A DNA stretch of 64,000 nt from Pseudozyma flocculosa PF-1. Lineage: Eukaryota > Basidiomycota > Ustilaginomycetes > Ustilaginales > Ustilaginaceae. Position 1 is the stretch's first letter; every line of letters begins with the position of its first letter. Where the stretch lies: NCBI RefSeq assembly GCF_000417875.1, contig NW_006920875.1, forward strand, positions 226,538 through 290,537, read 5' to 3'. A model generated the notes under the pieces. That model made no database searches. It saw nothing but the letters and a program-made list of their open reading frames with translations, and was not told where the DNA came from. The translations under genes were made by a program, and so were the position numbers. Below, piece after piece: positions 51,903 through 62,934 of this stretch.

Positions 51903-54900
51903 ATGTCGGCGGCCCCGAGCTCAGCGTCCGCGCTGCCCGGGCAAGCCACCTTCTCCATCGCCTCTTCGTCCGACCACGCCGCCGGCCACACGAGCGGCGA
52001 AAAAAAGGACGACGAAGACAGCCGCAAGCGCAAGCGCATCCAGCAGGCATGTCGCTCCTGTGGTGTCAAGCGTGTCAAGGTGAGCGACTGCGAGGGCCGC
52101 TCCTGCATCCTACCATCCGAGGCCGCATCGTCTCATTATCATTTGTTCCGCCCGCCTGCCATGGCTCTGCTCCCTCGTCACAGTGCGACGGTCTGAAGCC
52201 GTGCACGACCTGCATCAAGAGCGGCGAGACATGCGAATACGGTCAGCCAAAGAAGAGGTGAGCATGTGGATCGTCCATCCGACGACGCCCGCGTCGTGGA
52301 CATCCTTATTCCCTCTCGGCGCTCAGTCACAGGCATGCTGATATCCTTCCTGCGCCTCGCTTCTATCTTGCCCTTTCACGTGTGCTCTGCTCCCATCCCG
52401 CAGGGGCCCGCCGAAAGGCTCGACTCGCGGCGGCACCAAGGCTGCGGCAAGGCGTGCAGCCCAGCTCGAGGCGCAGACCTCGGCCAGGAATCAAGCCAGA
52501 CAGAACGCAGAGGCGCTCGAAGCCCACGGCACCACGCCTTGGCAGTTCTCGCAGCTACCTGCATCGGCGCCAGTCGACCCCCGCTACGCCCCGACGGGCC
52601 CGTATCGCGATGGCGCCGGGACGGCCTATCAGCCCTATGCCACGATCCCATCTGGACGAGAAGTCCGGCCGCCGTTGTCGACAGGCTCGCAATCCAGCCA
52701 ACGGTTCGGCATGGACTCGGATCGCGGGCGGTATGAGGGCTCGATCGACGGCTTTGCGGCCGCCAGCAGGGGCAGCTTCAGCACCTCGAGCATCGGAGGC
52801 GACTCTGCCTCAAGCCCTCAGAGTACCTCGACGGCAGAGGCCAGAAGACCACCAGAGACCATCTTCCATGGCACAACCAGCGGGCTGGGCATCTTGCGAG
52901 CGCAGAGTGGCGACCGGAGGCTCCCTCCCCTCTTCTTCACGCCGCCGAGCCACGACGGCAGCGTATCCGGGCAGCCCTCGCTGGATCGCGAGAGCCGAGC
53001 CGACTACGCTCGCGAGATGACGCGCTCGTTCCGCTCGCCGCACTGGGGCGCCTCATCTGAGCGCATGTATCAGGATCGTCGACTCTCCGACACCACGTCC
53101 CCACCGACCGCGCAGAGGGAAGTGCCTCGCTCGCAGGGAGCAGGGCCGAGCGAGCCGGAACGCCATCTCGGCTCGGCTCCGGCGATGAGCCAAACCATGA
53201 GTGGTCCAGAGAGGATGTCGAACACTCGGCTGAGGCTTCACCTCGATCGAGGCCTGGCCAGCATGGCGGAAGCCTCTGGAGCAGCACCTGAAGCGCCATC
53301 CGAGATTGATCTCGAGCCGTTGCTGTGGGACTCGCCCGACGACGCACAGCGCCTGCCATGCCGGGGTGGCATCAGCCTGACCAAGCCCGTCGTACCGCGG
53401 CCCGTCGTCGAGAGGGTTTTCACCATCGTCTGGGGCATCCTCCAGACGTCGTGGCCCCTGCTGTACAAGCCCGCGCTGCCCCTCATCGGCCAGTACGACG
53501 TCATCGACGAGGAGAAGCGACCTTTGCTGTACAACACGGTCGCCGCGCTCGCCTCGCGCGGCTGGTTCGACGGCAACGTCTCGGACTCGGACGACAGCGC
53601 ACCCGTCGACACGGCCAAGACGCAATCCGACCTGGACGAGGTCAAGCTGGCCGGCGTCCCGGGCCACACGCTGACCTACCTCGACGGAACCACGCGGCCC
53701 GTCACGACCGTCGAGCTGAGCTCCATCTTTCTCGTGCGGGCCAAGTACTACCTGCTCAAGTCGTGCAACGAGCCCAGCCTCGAGGCGGTCCAGTCGCAGC
53801 TCATCATGTCGCTGCGCGAGCAGGGCATCGGCCACCCGACACAGGCGGCCATGTACCAGCACATGGCGTGCCGCATGGCCATCGACCTCGGGCTCCACCG
53901 CCACTGCGACTTTTCCACCACGCTCGGCATCAGCTTCAGCCATGCCGAGGAGCAGGAACGTCGCCGGGCGTTCTGGATGAGCTACATCCTCGACAAGGCG
54001 TCTGGGGCCAGCCTGGGCAAGCCGGCCAACCTGCGCGACCACGAGGTCGACTGCCCCTTTCCCAATCGCGACGAGCCCGACGAGCACGAGATCTGGGCTG
54101 AGGTGGCCGGAGGGGCCTCGCTGGTGCGCGACGAGGCGCGGCCGCTGCTGCTCAAGACGCCTCACCGCGCCATGAGCCACTTCCTCGCCGTGATCCGCCT
54201 GGCGCAGATCTCGGAGCGCATCCTCGGGCTGTACAACTCGGTGCGCGACAAGCTGCCGCCCAAGGAGCGCGAAGAGGGCTGGGAGGCGAAGCTGCTCGGG
54301 CTCCATCTGCAGCTCGAGGAGCTCCAGAACAACCTCGGACCCGACCTGCAGATCGAGGAGCCGCAAAACTGCCTGCCCAACCGGCTGTGCCTCAACCTGT
54401 GGCTCTCGGTCAACAAGCTGATCCTGCACCGGCCTCACATCCTCAAGGTGCCCAAGAGCGAAGGTATGCCGTCGTCGCACCAGGTCTGCTGGCAAGAAGT
54501 GGGCCGGATCTGCCGGATCATCGAGACGTACGGCAAGAACTTTGGCCTCCGCAAGCTGTCCCAGACGTTCGTGTACGCCATCTTCACGTCGTGCACCATC
54601 GAGATCGCCAACACCACCTCGATGGACGCTGCCGTCGCCAGCGAGGCCAAGCGCAGGCTCAGGGTGCTGATGGGCGCCCTGCCGTCGATCTCGGGTACGT
54701 GGCGATCGGCCTCGCTGCACCTCGACATCCTCAAGCGGCTTGCGCACGGCATCGACGCCGATGTCGACGGCACCGGGATCGACTCCCGGCCTCAGGGATT
54801 GATGATTCAGCCTCCCACGGTAATCCGCCCGATTGGCAGTGGCGACTTTGGCGGCGTCGGTGCCGACAGCAGTGGAGGTGTCGTCGGCGGCAGCGACGCA

Positions 54901-56034
54901 ATGTGGCGGAAGCCACCGAGTAACGGTTTCAACGGGGCGAGCCTGCCGTCCAGCGCTGCAGCCCCACCATCGCAGCAGCAGCAGCAGCAGCAGCAGCAAC
55001 CGGTCCAGCATCAGCAACAGCAGCCTCCATTGCAGCAGCAACAGATGTGGCAAGCGTCCGCGCTGCAGCCGCCTCCTCTCGAGCGCCGAGGCAGATCCTC
55101 GCTGAGCGTTGCCATGAATCTGTTCGACAGCGTGCCGGGACCGCTCGGCGCTCCGATGGACTTTTCGCGATCGCGCAACAGCCTGTTTGGGTCTGGCCCG
55201 GCCTCTGGCGAGGAGACGCCGACCTTCCTGGGCGATGTCGGCAACGCCAACGGCAACGGCATCGGCTCTGCCCCCGCCGCCACGGGCGGGCAAGGCTCCG
55301 TGGGTCTCTTGTCGGCGGGGTCGGCCCAGAACATGGCGCAGCAGGATCCCATGCAGATCCAGGCGACGATGGCCTCCTTGTCCAATCCATCGTACGTCTG
55401 GGCGCCGTCATTGGACGCCACGCCGTTCGATGCCTCGCGCGGCTTTGCCGGCGTGGCTGCTGGCAGCGGCAACGGCGGAGCCGGCGGCGGGGGTAGCAAC
55501 TTGGGCATGGCGGCCGACCTGTCGGCCAATCCGGCGAGCGCGCCTGTCCTGCAGGCGCCCGGTCTGTTCAGCGGCGGCCTCTCGCAGACGTCGTCCGGGG
55601 TCGACAACGGCTTCCCGACGGCGGGCGGGTTCGCGGGCGGCAACCCGAACCTCGACACGGACGCGATGCTGCGCTTCCACGACGCCTCGTACTGGGGCTC
55701 GATGCCGCTCAACTCCGAGGACCCGCTGTCGTGGGCCAACTTCACCAACTCGTACGTCGAGGCGCTCGCATCGGTTCTCGACCCCCACGGGATAGCTGGC
55801 GGCGACCCGAACCAGCAGCCGCAGCAGCAGGGGTCGATGCAACAGCAACAGCAGCAGCAGCCGCCACCGCAGCAGCAGCAGCAGCCACAGCCACAGCAGC
55901 AGCAGAGGCAGCCGCAACAGTATCCCCACTTGCACCCGCAGCAGCAGCAGCATCATCCGGGGCAAGCGCACAGCAACCAGCTCGGACTGGCGCCCCCGCC
56001 GTCGCAGCGCACAGGCCTCCACTATCCGGCCTAG
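51903..56034 (+). CDS. Zn2Cys6 (Gal4-type) fungal transcription factor with fungal_trans domain
   Basis: Nuclear DNA-binding regulator. Exons 51903-52079, 52184-52257 and 52404-56034 give 1293 residues. The zinc cluster is complete (C50, C53, C60, C66, C69, C76: C-x2-C-x6-C-x5-C-x2-C-x6-C) and is split by the first intron between VKRVK and CDGLKPC. A basic RKRKR stretch precedes it and a KKRGPPKG linker follows. The fungal-specific regulatory domain lies at about residues 410-880, with TIVWGILQTSWPLLYKPALP, HMACRMAIDLGLHRHCDFST, EQERRRAFWMSYILDKASGA and LRDHEVDCPFPNRDEPDEHE. The last 350 residues are Gln-, Gly- and Ala-rich with several poly-Q tracts, typical of an activation region. Target pathway unknown; no biosynthetic cluster is adjacent. 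Confidence 0.9.
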
Positions 56035-56273
56035 TGAGAGACATCACCCCCTCACTCTTCCGAGGTCAGCGCCGCTTCAGCTCTTTCTCCCGCCTTGCCT
56101 TTCGTCCCCTCTCGACCGTTCCTCTTCCGTCCCAGCTCACTGGACTTGCTTATTCCCCTGTACGCTACAAATGTAACACTACGGCGACCGCCGAACCGGC
56201 TCTTGATTCAAAGACACTCGCTCGAGGCCCTGATGGATACCAACACGAGCGGCGTGGGCAGGGAAATGGGTCT

Positions 56274-57029
56274 CTAGTCGTCCTTTGCAAACGGCGCGCT
56301 GCCGGGCGGCGCGAGGGGCCCACCGCGATTGAGGCCATCGCCCTTGCCGCTGTAGAGATCCTCTCTCCTCTTTTTCTGTGCGTCCGTCTCGCCGGCGGCG
56401 AGTTGGGCGCCCTGTCGAAAGAGGCTCTCGTTTGTCGAGAGGATCTTTGCGCCCTCGTGGTCCGCCGCCATATCGCCGCCCGCTGTCGTCGCGGTCGACG
56501 AGGATGCGGCGGCGAGGGGGTTGTGGGTGATGGGGACGTCGAGGCCGACACGGCGGGCCGTGAGACGCACGCGCTCCTCTTCGCTCATGCCGTGCGATGG
56601 GTTGTAGCGCTCCAGCAGGTCGAGGTATCGCGTCTTGTTGTGCAGGAACGAAGCGAGGTTTGCCAGTGTCCGCTGACGCACGTCGATGTCGCCGCTGCCG
56701 CTGCTGCCCGAGGACGAGGGACCGCCAAAGGGGAGGGTGGATGTGGAAGGACCGGCCTCGGTGCTCGTTAGCACGTCCCGAATGTAGTGCTGCAGCGGCG
56801 AGACGGTGCGCTTGGATCCGGTCGCGAATGTCGATGCTGCGGACTGCAAGTGAGCGAATGTGCGAGCCGAAGACGAGAGGAGGGATGGGGATCAGCAACG
56901 AGATCATGCGCCAGGTGGCAAAGACGGCGGGCGCGGCGCGGGACGTACCGAGCGGCGGATCGAACGAGAGAGGGTGCGGTAGAGGGACCGCAGCGAGGCG
57001 GGCGAGGTGGCCGGGGTAGTCGCTGCCAT
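56274..57029 (-). CDS. FMC1: LYR-motif protein Fmc1 (ATP synthase assembly factor)
   Basis: Mitochondrial matrix protein that stabilises Atp12 for F1-ATPase assembly. Exons 57029-56949 and 56843-56274 join in phase 0 (216 residues). The first exon carries the LYR-type motif (ASLRSLYRTLSRSIRRS). The second has the family core (LANLASFLHNKTRYLDLLER, YNPSHGMSEEERVRLTARRV, GLDVP). Yeast Fmc1 is about 155 residues. The extra length is a Ser/Ala-rich C-terminal part ending in a lysine/arginine and glycine segment. The donor is GTACGT and the acceptor TTGCAG. Convergent with the zinc-cluster gene (240 bp between stops). Confidence 0.82.
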
Positions 57030-57882
57030 CTTTGCTAGGACGTCGATGGGCGAGGATGAGGTGCAGGACCAGGAGGACCAGGAAGAATGTACGTGTGCTA
57101 AGGGTCGAGGCGGCAGGCAGGCAGGAGCTGGGTCGTTGTGGAGCCGTGCCCGCCGCCGTGTCTCTTTCGCCCGAGACAAGCCTGGCCGCAGCCTATTTCA
57201 AACAGAGAAAATCCGTCGAGAAGGGGATCAAGACCCGAGCGCGAAGAAAACCAGCCAGACCTGCCTTCCCAACCTCGCCGTCTTCTCACCACCACCACCG
57301 GATTGCAGAGGTATGTACTGCGCGCTCGTCTTATTTCACCTCATCGCCCCTCGCCCACACCTACCCAGGCGACAGGGGGTCCGCGAACGAGTCAAGGCGC
57401 AGGTGGCAGGGGGCAGACCGAGGAAGATACATCTCCGATGGGCGGACAGAATACACCGCGCGCGGCTCTCCGGCCGTGGCGGGGCTCCAGTGTACAAAGT
57501 GAGCTCCGCCCGCCGGCGCTCAGACAAGGGGTCGCGCGCTCATTTGGTGATATCTACATCGGTTTCTGAGGTCTCCCTCGCCTCCTCCAGGACCCCGGCG
57601 TCGTTGAGGTGGCAGCAGTAGCGGCGGTATCCGGCCCGTCTCAGCAGAGAAAGGTCGACTGAGGCTGACCTGGTCCCCGGCTCCCTTACCTTGCTCTTGC
57701 CCTCGTGCATCTCATCCAGGTTGCCACCTCGCTTTGCGCCCGTCGGTGTCTGTAGACCTTCTGTCGATGTCGAATGGGATGAGCTCGATTGAGAAAGACG
57801 ACGAGATGCCCGTGGATCTCGCACCCGATCTGTCTGCTTGCTGTCCGCGCAGCGTGGCCCCGATCCGTGTGCTCGACCGTGC

Positions 57883-57936
<54 letters not shown>

Positions 57937-58056
57937 CCCGCCCGCCCGCGTTGGGTTGCTCCGTGCGGTCAGGGTCCAGCAGGAGCCTCTTCTCTTCCCC
58001 CTCACTTCCTCCCAACCACCACTCCCCTCCGCCTCCATCTCCGCTAGCCTGCCACT
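57030..58056. other. divergent intergenic region FMC1 / SHG1-like
   Basis: 1.0 kb with a (CCTG)n array at 57886-57938, about 120 bp before the SHG1-like start. Short ORFs only. Confidence 0.5.
57886..57938 (+). repeat. (CCTG)13 tetranucleotide array
   Basis: About thirteen uninterrupted CCTG/TGCC units followed by CCCG units, close upstream of the SHG1-like gene. Confidence 0.9.
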
Positions 58057-58932
58057 ATGTCAGGTGCCGATGCCGTCACCTCGTCGCCACAGACCTCCGG
58101 GTTGCCCGCAGTCCTCGCTGCTGAGACGGCCGACACCTCCACGCAGCCTGCAGCGCAGGAACGGGGCGATGCGGGTCCCGTTGTCGCGCCACTTGCCGCT
58201 GCTGCAAAAGAGGGAGGGCCTGCCTCGACTGCATCCCAAGCTCATGCTGCCGCTGCGGCGCCGCTGACATCACCAGTGGGTAGCGGCGAGGCAGTCGCGA
58301 CCGTGCTGCCATCCGATGCGACCACGCTCTCGTCCGCAGGAGTTGCGACGTCGGGGCCGCCCGCCCTCGCCGCGCCGCAGTCCGAACACGCTACGTCTAC
58401 GTCTGCGCTCAAGCCTGCTCTTGCGCCCACGCCCAATCCAGGATCAGCAACCCCCGACGGCACCACCACCACCACCGGCGGCGCTGCCTCCCCCATGCCG
58501 CCTCCCGCGCCGAAGCTCACCACCTCGCCGAGTACGCTGCACAGTACGCTGCTACGCTCCAGCGACCTGCCCACGCTGCGCACCGACCTGTTTGCGCAGT
58601 ACAGCGCCACATCCGCCACCGCCCTCCGCACCGCCCTCTCCGATCAGCTCACGTCCAAGGTTACGGCCGACTTTCAGCGTCTCGTCTACCGCGACTCGCG
58701 CGTCCAAGTCGACGAGCTGGTCCGCTTCGTCGAAAAGCAGGGCGTCTACGATCAGATCCTCGACGACGCCTTCAAAGGCGCCCTCGCTAAGGACGGAGAG
58801 ATCGGAGCGAGGCTCTGGAGGCTGGTCCAGGATGCGGTGCAGCAGCAGGTGCGCGAATCGCTGCGGGCTAGCGCAGGCGAGGTTGCGAGCAAGGGCGCAG
58901 GAGAAGGCGACATGGACGTCGATGAGCCCTGA
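58057..58932 (+). CDS. Shg1-like COMPASS (Set1 complex) subunit, probable
   Basis: Single exon, 291 residues. The first 155 residues are Ala/Thr/Pro/Ser-rich and disordered. A helical domain at about 165-265 reads LRSSDLPTLRTDLFAQYSAT, ALRTALSDQLTSKVTADFQR, YRDSRVQVDELVRFVEKQGV and YDQILDDAFKGAL. The pattern of an LR..L...Y/F segment, then paired amphipathic helices and R.SRV..DEL..F.EK.G, resembles the BOD1/SHG1 domain of the Set1/COMPASS H3K4 methyltransferase complex. The protein ends with GEGDMDVDEP, an acidic tail. I make the family call from pattern resemblance only. An unrelated small nuclear helical protein remains possible. Confidence 0.55.
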   Translation: MSGADAVTSSPQTSGLPAVLAAETADTSTQPAAQERGDAGPVVAPLAAAAKEGGPASTASQAHAAAAAPLTSPVGSGEAVATVLPSDATTLSSAGVATSGPPALAAPQSEHATSTSALKPALAPTPNPGSATPDGTTTTTGGAASPMPPPAPKLTTSPSTLHSTLLRSSDLPTLRTDLFAQYSATSATALRTALSDQLTSKVTADFQRLVYRDSRVQVDELVRFVEKQGVYDQILDDAFKGALAKDGEIGARLWRLVQDAVQQQVRESLRASAGEVASKGAGEGDMDVDEP

Positions 58933-59051
58933 CGTCGCGCCGGTACACGCCACGCAGCAAGACGATACGCATCGACAGTAGCATGGCTGTCCACGACCCA
59001 GATTGCGACGGCATGGACCATCCCTCATCGGCAAGCCACACCGTCGATCAG

Positions 59052-62000
59052 CTACAAGAACCAGCGCAGGATCGGCCACACCTTGTCCACCTCGACCCTC
59101 CAAGTCACCCTCCGCTGCTGCTGGTGCCGCGACGACGCCGGCCGACCGCCCCGCTCGCTGGATCGGTCCAGCTTGTCGAGGACCCGGAGCGCCAGCGACT
59201 GCACCAGCTCGACGTCGCCGTCGTTGCCCGCGCTCAGCCCAAGCGACGCCATCTCCTTTGTCCCGATCCGCACCGTCAGCACGACTGCGCCACTACCGCT
59301 GCCGCCGCCGCCGCCGCCGCCATCGCCATCGACTTCAAGCAACCGCCTCGTCTCTTGGGCCTCGCCGTCCGACGCCCCGGATCCTGCGCCGTCAAGCGCC
59401 TGGTCGCGCTCCTCCCTGAGGATCTCGACCAGCCCTTGCACCAGGGCGCGCGTCCAACGGCCCCACACTGTCCAGAGCGAGTCGGACAGGAGCAGGCTCC
59501 AGTCCTCGTGGCCGCCATCGACGCCGATCTCCTCGTCCGCCTCATCGACGTCGTCGTCGACACCCCGGATCGACGACGAAGAGAGCGGGATGTGGTTGCC
59601 GAACCGGTCGAAGCTCATCCGCCGCCCGTAGCCGCGCCCGCTAGAGACGCTGCCGACGGTGCGGCGCGAAGGTGCTGCCGCCCCCCGCCCGTTGCTGTGC
59701 GCGCTGGTGGCGTCGTCGTCGATGGCACCGCCGGTGCTGCTCGGCCTCCTGCCAAGGCCGGGCGACTTGCGCCCATCGCCGTGGTGGTGATGATGGTTGA
59801 AGGGGACGCTCGCCCCGACGGCGGCCAGAAGCGGGTCGGGCGGGCCCATGAGGTTGAGGTCCAGGTCACCTTCGTCGTCGTCCTCATCCTCCTCGTCGTT
59901 ATCATCTTCGCCGGTCTTCGTCGACAGGGTCGATTCCGTGGAGGAGCTGGTGAGGGCGGTACCGGCAGCAGCCTTGCTGTCGCCATCAAGGTCTTGCTCT
60001 TGGTGCTCGCCGGTCCCTTTGCCAGGCGACTCCTCTGCATTCGAACGAGATGCCGCTTGCGTCTCTCCGTCGTCAGGACGATCCTCATCTCCATCGACGC
60101 TGCCTTGGCTGCTTGCGTCCTCGTCATCGTCCTCCACGTCGACGGCATCCTCGTCGTCGCTGTCGCTGATCGGCAGAATCATGATGCTGGAACGCACGCC
60201 GCCGTCGCCACGGATGCCGAGGGGGAGGACGTACGACGAGGGCAGGCCGTACCTCCAGTGCGTCGGGAGGAACCACCAGCCCGCGAGCCAGTAGCGCAAA
60301 AAAGCCAGGATGGCGCTCAGTACGCCGCCGGGCGTCCGGCGAGGCGAGCGGGCGCACCCGCCGCGCCACTGCGACAGCGCCGACTCGGACCTCGTCATCG
60401 CATCGCCACCGCCGCCGTCGCCAGCACCGTAGTCGCCTTGGGCATCGAGCCGTCGCGTCTTTCGATGCGTCAGCGTCGACGCAGCAGCAGCAGCGGTGCC
60501 TCGATCCTCGTCGTGACGCCGTCGGAGGCTGCCCTTGCTCGCCTTCCTCTTGACCTTGGACGTGCTGCCGCTGCCGCTCCTCTTGCGTCCGCCGAGGAGG
60601 ATGAGGCGGTCAGCGTGCCGCTCGGCCTGGGCATCGAGCTCGTTGAATGTAGCAAACTCGCGCGTCGTCCAGCTCTGCTTCTTGGCCTCGACCCTTTCGC
60701 GCAACGGCGGTCTCGCGGCGGCCGATGAGGAGGAGGGCGCACCTCCGCCGGTCTGGACCGGCGTGCGGCTGACGCGCAGCAACTTGGCGCATGCGTTGGA
60801 GCTGAGGAGGCTGTTCTCGTCCAGCCTTCCGCCCGATGCGGGCGATGCTAGCGCCGACAGGTCGAGCACGCTGTCGAAGAGATGCGGCTTCTCGAGCAAG
60901 ATCTTGTCCGAACTCCATGCGACCCAGCTCGGCGTGCCCTGAGCACGTCCGGCCTCGTCAACACCTCCGTCGTCGTTGGCTGCGGCGTGCTCGCCCGCCA
61001 CCGCCGTGGTGCGCCTCTGCTTCTCCTCTTCTTCGAGGGCGATGATGTCGTGCACGCCTACCTGGCCGCGCACCCGGACAGAGACGAGGTTGCCGCCCTT
61101 GCGCGACATGGGCGAGGCTTCGGTGACGAGGTCGGCCAGGTTGTACCCGATATAGGCCGCCTGCAGCAGCGGCGGGGCCGGTGCGAAGATGAGGAGGCGG
61201 TGGCCGCGGATCATGAGCTTCTTGAGGATCGTCGGGAGCAGAGGGCCGAGCGCGCTGCACATGGCGGGGAGGTGCGAGGTGGGGTCGTGATAGAGCTGTG
61301 CGACCGTATCGAGTCGGAGCGCCGGAGCGGAATGTAAGCTGCGTTACTCCTTCTCGGCGTGTGAAGGCACATTGCATCCAGCATCGAAGGGGCATGCTCA
61401 CCATCTTCGGGTCGCGACGGCGTCGTATCCTCAGCTGGCGCATCGTCGATGCGGCCATCCACGTTTCTGAGCTGCCGCCGTTGCCGGCATTCGGCTGGTC
61501 CTTGCCCTGCGAGCTGCGCGTGACGGCATGGGCGTCGTAGTACGACTTGAGGAGCTCAGTCTGGTCGGGCCGCTGCACGAGCTGGTCCGCCAGCTTCTCC
61601 AGGTTGTCGAGGTGCGGTACGATGGCGAGCTGCTGCGCCGTGGGGCTCATGGCGGCCTCGGTCGAGAGGCACGAGAGGACGAGGCCGACGCTGATCATCC
61701 GGGCGCCCCTCTGATCCACGCCTCCGCTTCCCGCAGGCGCAGGCGCAGGCGCGCTGACGGACGAGGTGGCGGCGGAAGCGGCTGTACCGAGCTTGATGTT
61801 CCGAAAGCAGGCGACGCCGACCTGGCCCCGCCTGGTGCGTGACGACTCAGATGGCGGTGGCGTGCTCGGCTGAAAGTAGATGGTATCCCTCTCGATCAGA
61901 TGTCCGCCACTGGGGAGTACCTTCCACTCCACACCAGTGAGATCCACCGCTTCTCCCTCCCATCCCACCGTATCCGCCGCGATGCCATCGTCCGTATCGA

Positions 62001-62196
62001 CGAGCTTTCCCGTAGCCGCACCAGGCCGAGGGGGCCACTGGAAGTCGATCTGGTTGCCGCTGCGCACATCGAAGCGAGCGAGAAAGATCGAGGCGACGTT
62101 GGACGGTAGCAGCGAGAGGGTCGGCGGCGGCAGTGTCGACGACGAGGACGGCGATGCGCCGCTCTCGTCGGGCACCCGAAGCCTATCGGAGGCCAT
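59052..62196 (-). CDS. DENND11/LCHN-like (DUF2347) protein
   Basis: Large protein with the N-terminal signature of the DENND11/LCHN family (yeast Anr2-like), thought to be DENN-type Rab regulators. Exons 62196-61402 and 61295-59052 give 1012 residues. Exon 1 shows SIFLARFDVRSGNQIDFQWP, VEWKVLPSGGHLIERDTIYF and SVGLVLSCLSTE. Exon 2 starts LYHDPTSHLPAMCSALGPLL, then LKKLMIRGHRLLIFAPAP and AAYIGYNLADLV. The remaining 600 residues are interrupted by long Ser/Asp/Arg-rich insertions with short hydrophobic blocks (AILAFLRYWLAGWWFLPTHW). The exon-2 acceptor (GCACAG) was chosen because it is the only one that keeps phase 0. The nearer one (CGCAG) would need phase 2. Function in this fungus is inferred. 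Confidence 0.75.
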
Positions 62197-62934
62197 GGTG
62201 GCCCGATGTGGAAGATGGAGGCGCCGCGGTCCACTTGGTAGGCGCCTGTTCGGAGAGCTGTTAGCCGGGCTACGGGCGGACCGATGCAGACGTCGGCGGC
62301 TGGGTGAGCCTGCAAACAAAGAGGACGGGACTGGTGATGCGAGCGAAGGTGAGGGAGAGGGAGAGGGTATCGATGAAGGTCGGGGGCGAGGTGGATGTGG
62401 GCGGAGGGATAGGTGAGAGAGAGAGGCAGCCCCGCTTTGGCCTCCTCCAGAAAACTTGGCCAGGCCGCATGGCTCACGGACCTCTTTGGTCGAGTGCTCG
62501 GGCCCAACCTCCGGCTTGGCAGGCCATCCATTTGAAATCAAGGACCCGATGTTGGCTAGGTTGGAATCGGGCTCCAGGCTGGCCTGGCCTGCCCGTGCCG
62601 AGGTCCCACTCGACCTCTTCACCATCATCACTCTCGCTCTCTCTGTCTTCGCAGCCTCTGTTCCCGTCCGGGCGATCAAGCTTGGGTCTCGGTGGTCGTC
62701 ATCTATATTTCGTATCACCAAGCCTCGACCTCGCCGATTAGACCGTCAGCCGCCAACGACTGTGGCCACCAGGATGGGCCGAGGCCTGCTTATGTACAGC
62801 ACCGCGGAACTGTCCCGCGAACGGAGAGCCGCCAGCGCGCGCGAATGTGCGGCGGCCCGTGGGTAGGGCCAGGGGACGAGAGCGACCGAGGACCGTCTCT
62901 TCTACTGGCGCTTTTCGAGAGGGCTGCCAAGCGC
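62197..62934. other. promoter region of the DENND11-like gene / 3' of carrier gene
   Basis: 738 bp. TTGGCCAGGCC at about 62456, GGCTTGGCAGGCC at about 62513 and GGCTGGCCTGGCCTGCCC at about 62577 form another TGGC/GCCA cluster. No gene is seen. Confidence 0.45.

Noticed and set aside
53053..55293. 746-codon antisense ORF inside the zinc-cluster gene
   Set aside because: It lies opposite a well-supported coding region and has no recognisable motif. Long antisense frames are common in GC-rich genes because of third-position GC bias.
57886..57938. CRISPR-like array
   Set aside because: Plain tetranucleotide microsatellite without spacers, in a eukaryote.
61296..61401. Shorter intron for the DENND11-like gene ending at CGCAG near 61339
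   Set aside because: That acceptor needs a phase-2 exon end, but exon 1 ends in phase 0 at 61402. The GCACAG acceptor at 61296-61301 keeps the frame.
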